Shown here: positions 18,636 through 28,623 of the stretch, piece after piece | Layout: every line of letters begins with the position of its first letter | Position numbering within the stretch: the first letter of the stretch is position 1 | Origin: CAVQGZ01 sp963714455 | Lineage (GTDB): Bacteria; Actinomycetota; Actinomycetes; Jiangellales; Jiangellaceae | Length of the DNA: 64,000 nucleotides | Direction of reading: 5' to 3' | Assembly: GCA_963714455.1 (NCBI GenBank) | Contig: CAVQON010000020.1 | Span: 62,001-126,000, forward strand | Program-made: the position numbers and the translations under genes | Notes under the pieces: model-generated | Seen by the model: only the letters and a program-made list of their open reading frames with translations | Database searches by the model: none | What the model was told of the DNA's origin: nothing

Positions 18636-19148
18636 GTGCGACCCCCCGTCACGATTCGGCGTGCCACCACAGGTGACGTCGCCGACATCCGCGCCATCGT
18701 GGAGGGCTACGCGACCGACCGGATTCTGCTCGGCAAAGACATCGTCACCCTGTACGAAGACGTCCCCGACTTTCGAGTCGCGGTGAATGTCGACGGCCGT
18801 GTCGTCGGGTGCGGAGCCGTCCATGTGATGTGGGAAGACCTCGCCGAGGTGCGCACGCTGGCGGTGCGCCCCGAGTTTCGCGCCCGCGGAATTGGACGTG
18901 ACCTGCTGGCCGAATTGGTCGACACAGCCCGCGCACTGGGGGTCGACCGCGTCGTCTGCCTCACGTTCGAGGTCGACTTCTTCGCCAGCCAAGGCTTCGA
19001 GGTCGCCGAGAAGGTGGACGTCGCGCCGGAGGTGTTCATGCAGATGGTGCGCTCGCCCGACGAAGGAATTGCCGAGTTTCTGGATCTCGAGCGAGTTCGA
19101 CCGAACACCTTGGGGAATACTCGTATGGTTCGCACTCTGCGCGATTAG
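18636..19148 (+). CDS. argA: Amino-acid N-acetyltransferase (short-type N-acetylglutamate synthase)
   Basis: A single GNAT domain of 170 residues closely resembling, as I recall it, mycobacterial Rv2747 NAGS. Shared landmarks are ILLGKDIVTLYEDV, VVGCGAVHVMWEDLAEVRTLAV, acetyl-CoA-binding RARGIGRDLL, CLTFEVDFFASQGF and the C-terminal RVRPNTLGNTRM. It would acetylate glutamate to begin arginine synthesis. GTG 18636 follows a -10 box by 8 bases, so the mRNA is probably leaderless. It sits alone between the rhodanese and lsr2 genes. Confidence 0.85.
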   Translation: MRPPVTIRRATTGDVADIRAIVEGYATDRILLGKDIVTLYEDVPDFRVAVNVDGRVVGCGAVHVMWEDLAEVRTLAVRPEFRARGIGRDLLAELVDTARALGVDRVVCLTFEVDFFASQGFEVAEKVDVAPEVFMQMVRSPDEGIAEFLDLERVRPNTLGNTRMVRTLRD

Positions 19149-19158
19149 CGGCTAGCGT
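19129..19158 (+). promoter_or_regulatory. Candidate lsr2 promoter
   Basis: TTCGCA (19129-19134, inside the end of argA) and TAGCGT (19153-19158) are 18 bases apart, giving a leader of roughly 55 bases to lsr2, which has a good AAGGAG ribosome-binding site. Confidence 0.4.
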
Positions 19159-19220
19159 GTGGACGCTCGCGTGAATCGGCGCGGGCATCCATTACCGGGG
19201 GCAATACCCAAGGAGCTTGA

Positions 19221-19550
19221 ATGGCCCAGCGAGTCGAAGTTGTTCTCGTCGATGATGTCGACGGCGGTTCCGCCGACGAGACCGTCGCGTTCGCCCTGGA
19301 CGGCGTGACGTACGAGATCGACCTCAACGCCACCAACGCGGCTGCCCTGCGCGAGGCCCTCGCGCTGTACGTGGGACACGCCCGCAAAGCCGGCCGCAAG
19401 GCTCCCGCGCGCTCGTCGAGCCGTCGCAGCGCTGCCGGCTCGCAGACCGCGGCCATCCGCGCCTGGGCCAAGGAGCAGGGTCTGCCGGTCAACGAGCGCG
19501 GCCGCATCCCCGCGTCGATCGTCGAGCAGTACGAGGCCGCCCACGCCTGA
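19221..19550 (+). CDS. lsr2: Lsr2 nucleoid-associated protein
   Basis: Lsr2 is an H-NS-like silencer of AT-rich DNA in actinobacteria. The 109-residue protein has the N-terminal dimerisation domain (RVEVVLVDDVDG, TYEIDLNATNAAALREAL), a basic linker and the C-terminal DNA-binding helices with the minor-groove hook RGRIP near residue 96. AAGGAG precedes ATG 19221. It sits between argA and clpC. Confidence 0.95.
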   Translation: MAQRVEVVLVDDVDGGSADETVAFALDGVTYEIDLNATNAAALREALALYVGHARKAGRKAPARSSSRRSAAGSQTAAIRAWAKEQGLPVNERGRIPASIVEQYEAAHA

Positions 19551-19555
19551 GCGGC

Positions 19556-19573
19556 GTTCGCCGGTGGCAGAAC
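19556..19573. promoter_or_regulatory. Possible ClgR-type operator upstream of clpC
   Basis: GTTCGCCGGTGGCAGAAC is an imperfect dyad (GTTC...GAAC) similar to the GTTCGC-N5-GCG pattern recalled for ClgR, an activator of clp genes in actinobacteria. It is one base off in the right half and about 195 bases from the clpC start. The rest of the 19551-19767 gap shows only a TAGCAT hexamer near 19700. Confidence 0.3.
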
Positions 19574-19767
19574 TCGGCGTGCCTGCGGAACATCGCTGAC
19601 CTGCGTTTCCGTTGACCCATCACGCGTAGGCGTCCGCCGTGCTCCAAGGACGGGGCACGGTTGGCCGCCTGGCTCAGATGTGCGTCCCACCCACCGGGGC
19701 TAGCATGCTGCGACCAGGCGTCCACCAGACCCGGACGGCTGCGCACCGCGGCAACGAGGAGCGCTAC

Positions 19768-22281
<2,514 letters not shown>

Positions 22282-22293
22282 CCCGAACGGGTC

Positions 22294-22340
22294 ACGGCCC
22301 GGGAGCGCAGCGCCAGGAATGGCGCGGCGCCCCGGGCCGT
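22294..22340 (+). terminator. Long GC hairpin after clpC, probable terminator
   Basis: ACGGCCCGGG (22294-22303) pairs with CCCGGGCCGT (22331-22340), and inner GCGCCA/TGGCGC arms extend the stem around a GGAA loop. Only a weak T-rich tail (TTCCCTT) follows, so efficiency is uncertain. It sits 12 bases after the clpC stop and 9 before the next start. Confidence 0.65.
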
Positions 22341-22349
22341 TCCCTTGCC

Positions 22350-22730
22350 GTGATGAGTACCCAGCACCCCGCCGACCTCATGCGGCGCGCCGATGCCCTC
22401 GTCGCGCAACGCAAGCCCGCCGAGGCGCTCGACGTCCTGGCCCCGCTGCTGTCCGACGAGCCCGACTCCCGATCGGTGCTCGAGCTCGCGGGCCGGGCCT
22501 ACTTCTACCGCGCCCAGCTCGACCACGCCGAGCGCGCGTTCTCGCGGCTGGTCGAGCTCGACCCGACCGACGCCTACGCCCGGTTCGCACTCGGCCGGGT
22601 CTGCGAGCGCCGCTCGCGTGTCCGCGAGGCCGTGAGCCACTACCGGGTGGCGGTGGCGCTCAACCCGCGTCCGGAGTACACCCAGGGGCTCGCCCGGCTG
22701 CAGGAGCAGGTCGAGGGCGAGCAGCCCTAG
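22350..22730 (+). CDS. Tetratricopeptide repeat protein
   Basis: A small cytoplasmic protein of 126 residues with about three TPR motifs: around residues 20-45 (AEALDVLAPLL), 47-75 (LAGRAYFYRAQLDHAERAF) and 76-108 (ALGRVCERRSRVREAVSHYRVAVALNP). TPRs mediate protein-protein contacts; partner unknown. GTG 22350 and ATG 22353 are both possible starts. Its stop codon shares a CTAG with the mutY stop on the other strand. Confidence 0.8.
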   Translation: MMSTQHPADLMRRADALVAQRKPAEALDVLAPLLSDEPDSRSVLELAGRAYFYRAQLDHAERAFSRLVELDPTDAYARFALGRVCERRSRVREAVSHYRVAVALNPRPEYTQGLARLQEQVEGEQP

Positions 22731-23599
22731 TCGGGCAGGCGGTAGCGGCCGTCGGGATCCACGACGACCAGGCCGTCGGCGACCAGGGATGCCAGTGCCC
22801 GTCGCCGTTGCGTGCCGTCGACGCGCGGCGGGGCGTCGGCGCCGACCGCGTCCAGGGTCGGCGGGTCGACCGGTGCGTCCGACTCGCGGAGAACGGCCAT
22901 CAGGCGCCCGCGTACCTGGCGGTCGGTTCCGGTGAAGGGCTGCGGTCGGCGGGGCGCGTCGGCGGCGGGCCGGCCGGCGGCCAGCCACGAGCACTCGGCG
23001 GCAAGCGGGCAGTCGTGGCAGCGCGGGCTGGACGACGTGCACACCAGGGCCCCGACCTCCATGACCGCCACCGACCATCGGGCCGCCACCGGCGGGTCGG
23101 CGGGCAGCAGGCCGGCCGCCAGCGCCCGCTCGACGTTGGTCAGGTGCGCCGTGGGCTGCGCGTCCCCCCGCAGCCGTGCGAGCACCCGACGCACGTTCGT
23201 GTCGAGCACGGCCACGCGGGCGTCGAAGGCGAACGCCGCGACGGCGGCGGCGGTGTACTCCCCGACCCCCGGCAGCGCGCGGAGCTCCTCAGGGGTGGAG
23301 GGAACCACGCCGTCGTGACGGGTCGCGATCTGCGTGGCAGCGGCGTGCAGCCGCACCGCGCGCCGCGGGTAGCCGAGGCGGCCCCAGGCGCGGATCGCCT
23401 CGGCCACGGAGTCGTCGGCCAGGTCGTCCGGGGCGGGCCAGCGGGTCATCCACGTCTCGTACACCGGTGCGACCCGGGCGACTGGCGTCTGCTGCAGCAT
23501 CACCTCGCTGACCAGCACCCCCCAGGGCGTGGTCTGCGCCGAGCGCCACGGCAGGTCGCGCGCGTGCTCGTCGAACCAGGCGAGGGCCTTCTCGTGCAC
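22727..23599 (-). CDS. mutY: A/G-specific adenine glycosylase
   Basis: MutY removes adenine mispaired with 8-oxoguanine. The helix-hairpin-helix LPGVGEYTAAAVAAFAF is followed by the catalytic aspartate in VAVLDTNVRRVL. The [4Fe-4S] cluster motif C-x6-C-x2-C-x5-C is intact in VCTSSSPRCHDCPLAAEC. EVMLQQTPVARV is a MutY signature. At 290 residues it lacks most of the C-terminal NUDIX-like domain that reads 8-oxoG in longer MutYs, as in other actinobacteria. GTG 23599 is the start. It lies 42 bases downstream of disA on the same strand. Confidence 0.93.
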   Translation of the reverse strand: MHEKALAWFDEHARDLPWRSAQTTPWGVLVSEVMLQQTPVARVAPVYETWMTRWPAPDDLADDSVAEAIRAWGRLGYPRRAVRLHAAATQIATRHDGVVPSTPEELRALPGVGEYTAAAVAAFAFDARVAVLDTNVRRVLARLRGDAQPTAHLTNVERALAAGLLPADPPVAARWSVAVMEVGALVCTSSSPRCHDCPLAAECSWLAAGRPAADAPRRPQPFTGTDRQVRGRLMAVLRESDAPVDPPTLDAVGADAPPRVDGTQRRRALASLVADGLVVVDPDGRYRLPD

Positions 23600-23641
23600 G
23601 GCTGGTCAGCGCACGCAGTCGGTCACGTCAGGCCCGCCGGG

Positions 23642-24700
23642 TCACACGTAGCGGTCCATGATGCTCGCCTCGGCGAGCCGCGAGAGTGCCTCGCGGATGG
23701 TGCGGGCGCGGGCACCGCCGACGCCGTCGATGGCCAGCAGGTCTTCGACGTTGGCGCTGAGCAGCCGTTGCAGCCCGCCGAAGTGGGTGACCAGGCGCTC
23801 GACGACGCTGCCGGGAAGCCGCGGCACCCGGGCGAGCAGCCGGTACCCGCGCGGGCTGATCGGCTGGTCGAGCATCGCCTCGCCGCCGGTGTAGCCCAGA
23901 GCGTTCGCCACGAGATGCAGCTCGAGAAGGTCGGACTGCTCCAGCGCCTCGAGGTCGCCCAGGTGGGTGCGATGGTCGGTGGCCGGGTCGTGCACGTAGT
24001 CCTGCACGAGCAGCGCGCGGTCGGGTGCGAGGCCGGCGACGAGCTCGGTGAGCTGGAGCGAGAGCAGGCGGCCGTCGCTGCCGAGCTCCACGACGTATCC
24101 CTCGATCTCGGTGTGGATGCGACGGACCATCTCTTGACGCTGCGCCACCATGGCGACGTCGCGCAACGTCGCGAGGTCTTCGATCTCCAGCGCCGAGAGG
24201 GTGCCGGCCACCTCGTCCAGGCGGTGGCGGTACCGCTCAAGGGTGGCCAGTGCCTGGTTCGCCCGGGAGAGGATCTCCGAGGAGTCCTCCAGCACGTGCC
24301 TCGCGTCGTCCAGGTAGAGGGCGACCAGGTTCATCGACTGGCTGACCGAGATCACCGGGTGCCCGGTCTGGCGGGCGGTCCGCTCCGCGGTGCGGTGCCG
24401 GGTGCCCGACTCGCTGGTCGGGATGGCGGGGTCGGGCACCAGCTGGGTCGCGGCCCGGACGATGCGGTTGTTCCTGGTGTCCACCACGATGGCGCCGTCC
24501 ATCTTGGCCAGCTCGCGCAGGCGGGTGGCAGAGAACTCGACGTCGAGGGTGAAGCCGCCGGTGCACAAGGAGTCGACCTGCTTGTCGAAGCCGAGCACGA
24601 CGAGGGCGCCGGTGCGTCCACGCAGGATCCGCTCCAGCCCCTCCCGCATCGCGGTGCCAGGGGCGACGGAGCCGAGGGTGCGGCGCAGCGTGGTGTCGAT
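23642..24700 (-). CDS. disA: Diadenylate cyclase DisA (DNA integrity scanning protein)
   Basis: DisA makes c-di-AMP and scans DNA for branched structures. The DAC domain shows MDGAIVVDT and the catalytic SGTRHRTAER motif near residues 120-130 (counting from 24700). A helical spine and a C-terminal helix-hairpin-helix domain (VEDLLAIDGVGGARARTIREAL) follow. No ATG or GTG lies where homologues start. The frame has ATC at 24700, 7 bases after a TAGACT -10 box, and CTG at 24688; the first ATG (about residue 20) would remove part of the conserved APGT region. I end the gene at 24700 provisionally. It follows radA by 20 bases. Confidence 0.92.
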   Translation of the reverse strand: MDTTLRRTLGSVAPGTAMREGLERILRGRTGALVVLGFDKQVDSLCTGGFTLDVEFSATRLRELAKMDGAIVVDTRNNRIVRAATQLVPDPAIPTSESGTRHRTAERTARQTGHPVISVSQSMNLVALYLDDARHVLEDSSEILSRANQALATLERYRHRLDEVAGTLSALEIEDLATLRDVAMVAQRQEMVRRIHTEIEGYVVELGSDGRLLSLQLTELVAGLAPDRALLVQDYVHDPATDHRTHLGDLEALEQSDLLELHLVANALGYTGGEAMLDQPISPRGYRLLARVPRLPGSVVERLVTHFGGLQRLLSANVEDLLAIDGVGGARARTIREALSRLAEASIMDRYV

Positions 24701-24707
24701 GGGCGGG

Positions 24708-24713
24708 AGTCTA
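24708..24713 (-). promoter_or_regulatory. -10 element upstream of disA
   Basis: TAGACT on the minus strand sits 7 bases before the ATC codon where the DisA frame should open, directly after the radA stop. Spacing matches the leaderless promoters elsewhere in the window. Confidence 0.45.
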
Positions 24714-24720
24714 GTGCGGC

Positions 24721-26109
24721 TCAGGCCTGCCGATCGCGCTCGACGGCGGCGCTGAGCAGTGGTCGTTGGGCGCGCAGGATGGCCTCGGTGAGCGACGACA
24801 CGGCGATCACCTCGCACCCGTCGACCGTGGGGACTGCCTCGTCCCCGTCGGTGCGGGTGGCGGGGACGAGTACGCGACGCGCACCGACCCGGGCGAGCTC
24901 GGCGACGCGGTGCTTGACACCGCCGACGGCCCGGATCTCACCGTCCAGGCCCACCTCACCCACCGCGCCCACGCCCGACGGCAGGGGCACGTCCGCCGCG
25001 GCGCTGCCGATCGCCAGAGCGGTGGCCAGGTCGCCGGCAGGCTCGTTGACGCTCAGCCCACCGACCGTGGCGACGTACACGTCGCGTCCGCCGAGCCGGG
25101 CGCCCGTGCGCCGGTCGAGAACCGCGAGCAGCAACGAGACGCGGTTCGACGCCATGCCCGTGCTGACGCGGCGAGGGGTCGCGGACGCGTCGGTGCCCAC
25201 CAGTGCCTGCACCTCCACGGGGAGCGCCCGACGTCCCTCCAGCGTCACTGTCCAGCACCGGCCCGGCACCGGCTGCGGGTTGGCGCTCAGGAACAGCCGG
25301 CCCGGGTCGGGCACCGAGCGGATGCCGGACTCGTCCAGGTCGAGGCAGCCCACCTCGTCGCTCGGGCCGAACCGGTTCTTGACGCCGCGCAGCAGCCGTA
25401 GCCGGGAGTGGCGGTCGCCCTCGAACATGACGACCACGTCGACCAGGTGCTCCAGCACCCGCGGCCCCGCGACGGCTCCGTCCTTGGTCACGTGCCCGAC
25501 GAGCAGCACCGAGGTTCCCACCTGCTTGGCGAGGCTGACCAGGGCCGCAGCCACGCCGCGCACCTGGCTGGGGCTGCCCGCCGCCCCGTCCACGCCGCTC
25601 GCGGTCACGGTCTGGATCGAGTCGAGCACCAGCAGCGACGGGCTCACCTGCTCGGCATGGCCGAGCACCTCGTCCAGGTCGCGGACGGATGCCAGGTAGA
25701 GCCGCTCGTGCACCGACCCCGTGCGGTCGGCCCGCTGACGCACCTGCGCCGTGGTCTCCTCACCGGTGACGTAGAGCGTCGGACCCGGCGCGCTCGCGGC
25801 CACCTCGAGCGCGAGCGTCGACTTGCCGACTCCCGGCTCGCCGGCCAGCAGCACGACCCCGCCCGGGACGAGCCCGCCGCCCAGCACGCGGTCGAGCTCG
25901 TCGATGCCGGTCGGCACGGCCTGGCCGTCCTGCGCGTCCACCTCGGTGATGGGACGCGCTCGCATCTCGGCCGCACCGGCGGCGGTGAGGGCTCGGTCGC
26001 CGACGGTTCCCCACGCCTCGCACCCGCCGCAGCGACCCACCCAACGGGGGGTCGCCCAGCCGCATTCCGTGCACCGGAAACCCCGGCTCGATGCCTTCGC
26101 GCTCGCCAT
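24721..26109 (-). CDS. radA: DNA repair protein RadA (Sms)
   Basis: RadA is a hexameric RecA-like helicase that drives branch migration in recombination. A four-cysteine zinc finger (CTECGWATPRWVGRCGGC) is at residues 11-28. Walker A GEPGVGKST is near residue 95, the RadA-specific KNRFG motif near 250, and a C-terminal Lon-protease-like domain has VGEVGLDGEIRAVGG. Length is 462 residues. ATG 26109 follows the -10 box TAGCGT by 7 bases. disA lies just downstream, a pairing found in many bacteria. Confidence 0.95.
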   Translation of the reverse strand: MASAKASSRGFRCTECGWATPRWVGRCGGCEAWGTVGDRALTAAGAAEMRARPITEVDAQDGQAVPTGIDELDRVLGGGLVPGGVVLLAGEPGVGKSTLALEVAASAPGPTLYVTGEETTAQVRQRADRTGSVHERLYLASVRDLDEVLGHAEQVSPSLLVLDSIQTVTASGVDGAAGSPSQVRGVAAALVSLAKQVGTSVLLVGHVTKDGAVAGPRVLEHLVDVVVMFEGDRHSRLRLLRGVKNRFGPSDEVGCLDLDESGIRSVPDPGRLFLSANPQPVPGRCWTVTLEGRRALPVEVQALVGTDASATPRRVSTGMASNRVSLLLAVLDRRTGARLGGRDVYVATVGGLSVNEPAGDLATALAIGSAAADVPLPSGVGAVGEVGLDGEIRAVGGVKHRVAELARVGARRVLVPATRTDGDEAVPTVDGCEVIAVSSLTEAILRAQRPLLSAAVERDRQA

Positions 26110-26116
26110 GAGACCG

Positions 26117-26122
26117 ACGCTA
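26117..26122 (-). promoter_or_regulatory. -10 element of a leaderless promoter for radA
   Basis: TAGCGT (minus strand) ends 7 bases before ATG 26109 and there is no ribosome-binding site in between. It lies in the 66-base gap after the methyltransferase stop. Confidence 0.5.
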
Positions 26123-26175
26123 CGAGGTGGGTCCGACACGACCCGGACGCCGCGCGGCAGACCGTGGTGACGTGA

Positions 26176-26886
26176 TCACGCGCGGCGGGGATGACGCCAG
26201 CGCAGCACCGTCGGGACGGAGATCGTGGCGCCGACCGTCTCGCGCAGCGCCATCGCCGCGACGTCGGGAGGGAACTCGATGCCCAGCACCGCCGCCAGGT
26301 CGGCGCGGTCGGCGAAGCGCCAGACCACCGCCAGCCGCTCCTGCCTCCAGCCGCTGAAGAACGACGCTGCGCGATCGCTGCGCACCCCGGTGCCGCTGGC
26401 GGCGAACCACCGCGCGTAGCCGGTGGTCGCGGTCACGTCGAGGTCGACTGCCACCTGCACCCCGTCCGGCCGCAGCACCCTGTCGACCTGCGCCAAGCCA
26501 GGCTCGCAGCCCGGCCCGAAGAAGTAGGCCCAGTGCGAGAAGACGAGGTCGACCGATGCGTCGGGCAGGGGCAGGTGCTCGGCCAGCCCCGTACGCACGC
26601 TCACCCGGTCGGTGAGGCGGGCCCGTGCGACGCGGCGGGACGCGGCCGCGGCCAGGCCCGCGTGCGGCTCGACCCCGACCACGCGCTCGGCCCGCCCGGC
26701 GAGCATCGGCAGGTGGTACCCCGTCCCACACCCGACATCCACGGCGAGGTCGACGGGGACGCGCCGCCTCCCGATCACCTCGTCGAGCGCGGCGACCACG
26801 AGGCCGTCCGGGTCGGCGGCGCGGTTGAGGCGCTCGTAGACCTGCGGCGAGCGCCAGATGTTGGGGCTGGGTGTGGGCCCGGTCAC
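26176..26886 (-). CDS. Class I SAM-dependent methyltransferase
   Basis: A 236-residue Rossmann methyltransferase: motif I VDVGCGTGYHLPML is near residues 46-59, motif II GVEPHAG follows, and LPLPDASVDLVFSHWAYFFGPG covers motifs IV/V. The segment resembles the UbiE/COQ5 and Methyltransf_11 families. The substrate is unknown. GTG 26886 overlaps the stop of the Cys-rich gene upstream by 4 bases, so the two are coupled and may act in the same process. Confidence 0.8.
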   Translation of the reverse strand: MTGPTPSPNIWRSPQVYERLNRAADPDGLVVAALDEVIGRRRVPVDLAVDVGCGTGYHLPMLAGRAERVVGVEPHAGLAAAASRRVARARLTDRVSVRTGLAEHLPLPDASVDLVFSHWAYFFGPGCEPGLAQVDRVLRPDGVQVAVDLDVTATTGYARWFAASGTGVRSDRAASFFSGWRQERLAVVWRFADRADLAAVLGIEFPPDVAAMALRETVGATISVPTVLRWRHPRRA

Positions 26887-27611
26887 CGTGGGGGCGACGC
26901 CGGGTGCGGTGCGACGCCGGTGCGGCACAGGTCGACCAGCACGCCGTAGGCAGGTGCTCCGATGAGGGCCTCGATCTCGGCTCGCGAGCTTGTCAGCACA
27001 GTCTCGACGCCGACATGGGCCAACGGTGAGCCGGAGCAGTACCAGTCCAGGTCGTGCCCGCCGGCGCCCCAGCCACGGCGGTCGAACTCGCCGATGCTCA
27101 CCTCGTGGTACGTCGTGCCGTCGGGACGCGTGACGTCTCTGAAGTCCCGCCGGATGGGCAGCTGCCAGCACACGTCCGGCTTGGTCGCCAGCGGGTGGAC
27201 GCCCTCGTCGAGCGCCAGCGCATGCAGCGCGCAGCCGGCCGGGCCGTCGAACCCCGCGCGGTTGTGAAAGATGCAGGCCCCGTCCACCACCCGGGTCTGT
27301 CGGGCACCGTCGTCGTCGAGCCCGACGACACCTCCGCGCCGACCCCGCCTGCGCATCTGCCACTGCGCCGCAGTCAGTCGGTCGGCGGCGGCGCTCACCC
27401 GAGCCTCGTCCTCGTCGTCGGCGAAGTGCGCGCCGTGCGTGCAGCAGCCGTCGTCGGGCCGGGCGGCGTCGATGCCGAGACATCCACGACCGAAGATGCA
27501 CGTCCAGCGTGACGTCAGCCAGGTGACGTCCGCCCGCACCACCGTGTCGGGGTCGGCGGGGTCGGTGAACTCCACCCACGTGCGCGGGAAGTTCAGCGCC
27601 ACTTCGCCCAC
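26883..27611 (-). CDS. Cys-rich putative zinc/iron-chelating protein (YkgJ/DUF3109-like)
   Basis: A 242-residue protein with spaced cysteines: CIFGRGC near residue 40, DGCCTHGAHF near 58, GACIFHNRAGFDGPAGC near 115, KPDVCWQLP near 150 and DWYCSG near 195. This pattern suggests metal chelation as in YkgJ-type families; biochemical role unknown. GTG 27611 was chosen because it lies exactly 7 bases after the -10 box TACCCT; a TTG at 27629 is inside that promoter. It is divergent from ppx with 40 bases between starts. Confidence 0.65.
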   Translation of the reverse strand: MGEVALNFPRTWVEFTDPADPDTVVRADVTWLTSRWTCIFGRGCLGIDAARPDDGCCTHGAHFADDEDEARVSAAADRLTAAQWQMRRRGRRGGVVGLDDDGARQTRVVDGACIFHNRAGFDGPAGCALHALALDEGVHPLATKPDVCWQLPIRRDFRDVTRPDGTTYHEVSIGEFDRRGWGAGGHDLDWYCSGSPLAHVGVETVLTSSRAEIEALIGAPAYGVLVDLCRTGVAPHPASPPR

Positions 27612-27618
27612 CGGTCGC

Positions 27619-27624
27619 AGGGTA
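27619..27624 (-). promoter_or_regulatory. -10 element of leaderless promoter for the Cys-rich protein gene
   Basis: TACCCT on the minus strand, 7 bases from GTG 27611. It is back-to-back with the ppx -10 box, 15 bases away. Confidence 0.5.
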
Positions 27625-27639
27625 CGCAACGGGGGCGGC

Positions 27640-27645
27640 TACCGT
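27640..27645 (+). promoter_or_regulatory. -10 element of leaderless promoter for ppx
   Basis: TACCGT lies 6 bases before GTG 27652, with no room for a ribosome-binding site. Confidence 0.5.
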
Positions 27646-27651
27646 CGCACC

Positions 27652-28623
27652 GTGCGACTCGGTGTGCTCGATGTCGGATCGAACACGGTCCATCTGCTGC
27701 TCGTGGACGCCCACCCCGGCGCACGCCCCCTGCCGGCGTACAAGCACAAGGCACAGCTGCGGCTCAGCGAGATGCTCGGCCCGGACAGCCGGGTCGGCCG
27801 CGCCGGGGCGGACCGGCTCGTGGAGTTCTGCCAGGAGGCCGTCGCGCTGGCGGAGGACAAGGGCGCCGAGCGCATCCTGGCCTTCGCGACCTCCGCCCTG
27901 CGCGAGGCGGCCAACGGCGACGCCGTTCTCGCCCGGGTGGCCGACGAGGCCGGCGTCGAGCTGGCCGTGCTGAGCGGGGACGAGGAGTCGCAGCTGACGT
28001 TCCTCGCCGTGCGGCGCTGGTACGGCTGGTCGGCCCAGCGGTTGCTCATGCTCGACATCGGCGGCGGGTCGCTCGAGATCGCCACGGGCATCGACGAAGA
28101 CCCCGACGCGGCTCTGTCCCTGCCGCTCGGCGCCGGCCGGCTCACCCGTGACCGGCTGGCGCACGACCCCCCGCAGCCGGACGACCTGCGCGCGCTGCGC
28201 AAGCACGTGCGCGCGTCGATCGCCGACGTCGCCGGACGGGTGCTGCGCTTCGGCCGCCCCGACCTGGCGACGGGAAGCTCGAAGACGTTCCGCTCGCTGG
28301 CCCGCATCGCCGGGGCGGCACCCTCGTCCGAGGGCATCTACGTCCGGCGGTCGCTGTCGCTGGCCGACCTGCAGACGATCGTCCCGCGCCTGGCCGAGAT
28401 GAGCGCCAAGCAGCGCGCCGACCTGCCCGGTGTGTCGAACGGACGGGCCGCCCAGATGCTGGCTGGAGCCATCGTGGCCGAGGCGGCGATGGACCTGCTG
28501 CAGGTCGACTCGGTGCAGATCTGCCCGTGGGCGCTGCGGGAGGGCATCATCCTGCGCCAGCTCGACGTGCTGGCCCAGCCGAGCCTGCCGGCGTCGTCCG
28601 GCATGGGTGTCGGCGATGGCTGA
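27652..28623 (+). CDS. Ppx/GppA exopolyphosphatase family protein
   Basis: Enzymes of this ASKHA family cleave polyphosphate or convert pppGpp to ppGpp. The 323-residue protein begins RLGVLDVGSNTVHLLLVD (phosphate 1 motif). The catalytic region EESQLTFLAVRRW is near residue 115 and the second phosphate loop is MLDIGGGSLEIATG near 135. FATSALREAANGD is also typical. It corresponds to the short actinobacterial Ppx form. GTG 27652 follows a -10 box by 6 bases. The stop overlaps the next gene, whose ATG lies 5 bases before it. Confidence 0.9.
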   Translation: MRLGVLDVGSNTVHLLLVDAHPGARPLPAYKHKAQLRLSEMLGPDSRVGRAGADRLVEFCQEAVALAEDKGAERILAFATSALREAANGDAVLARVADEAGVELAVLSGDEESQLTFLAVRRWYGWSAQRLLMLDIGGGSLEIATGIDEDPDAALSLPLGAGRLTRDRLAHDPPQPDDLRALRKHVRASIADVAGRVLRFGRPDLATGSSKTFRSLARIAGAAPSSEGIYVRRSLSLADLQTIVPRLAEMSAKQRADLPGVSNGRAAQMLAGAIVAEAAMDLLQVDSVQICPWALREGIILRQLDVLAQPSLPASSGMGVGDG

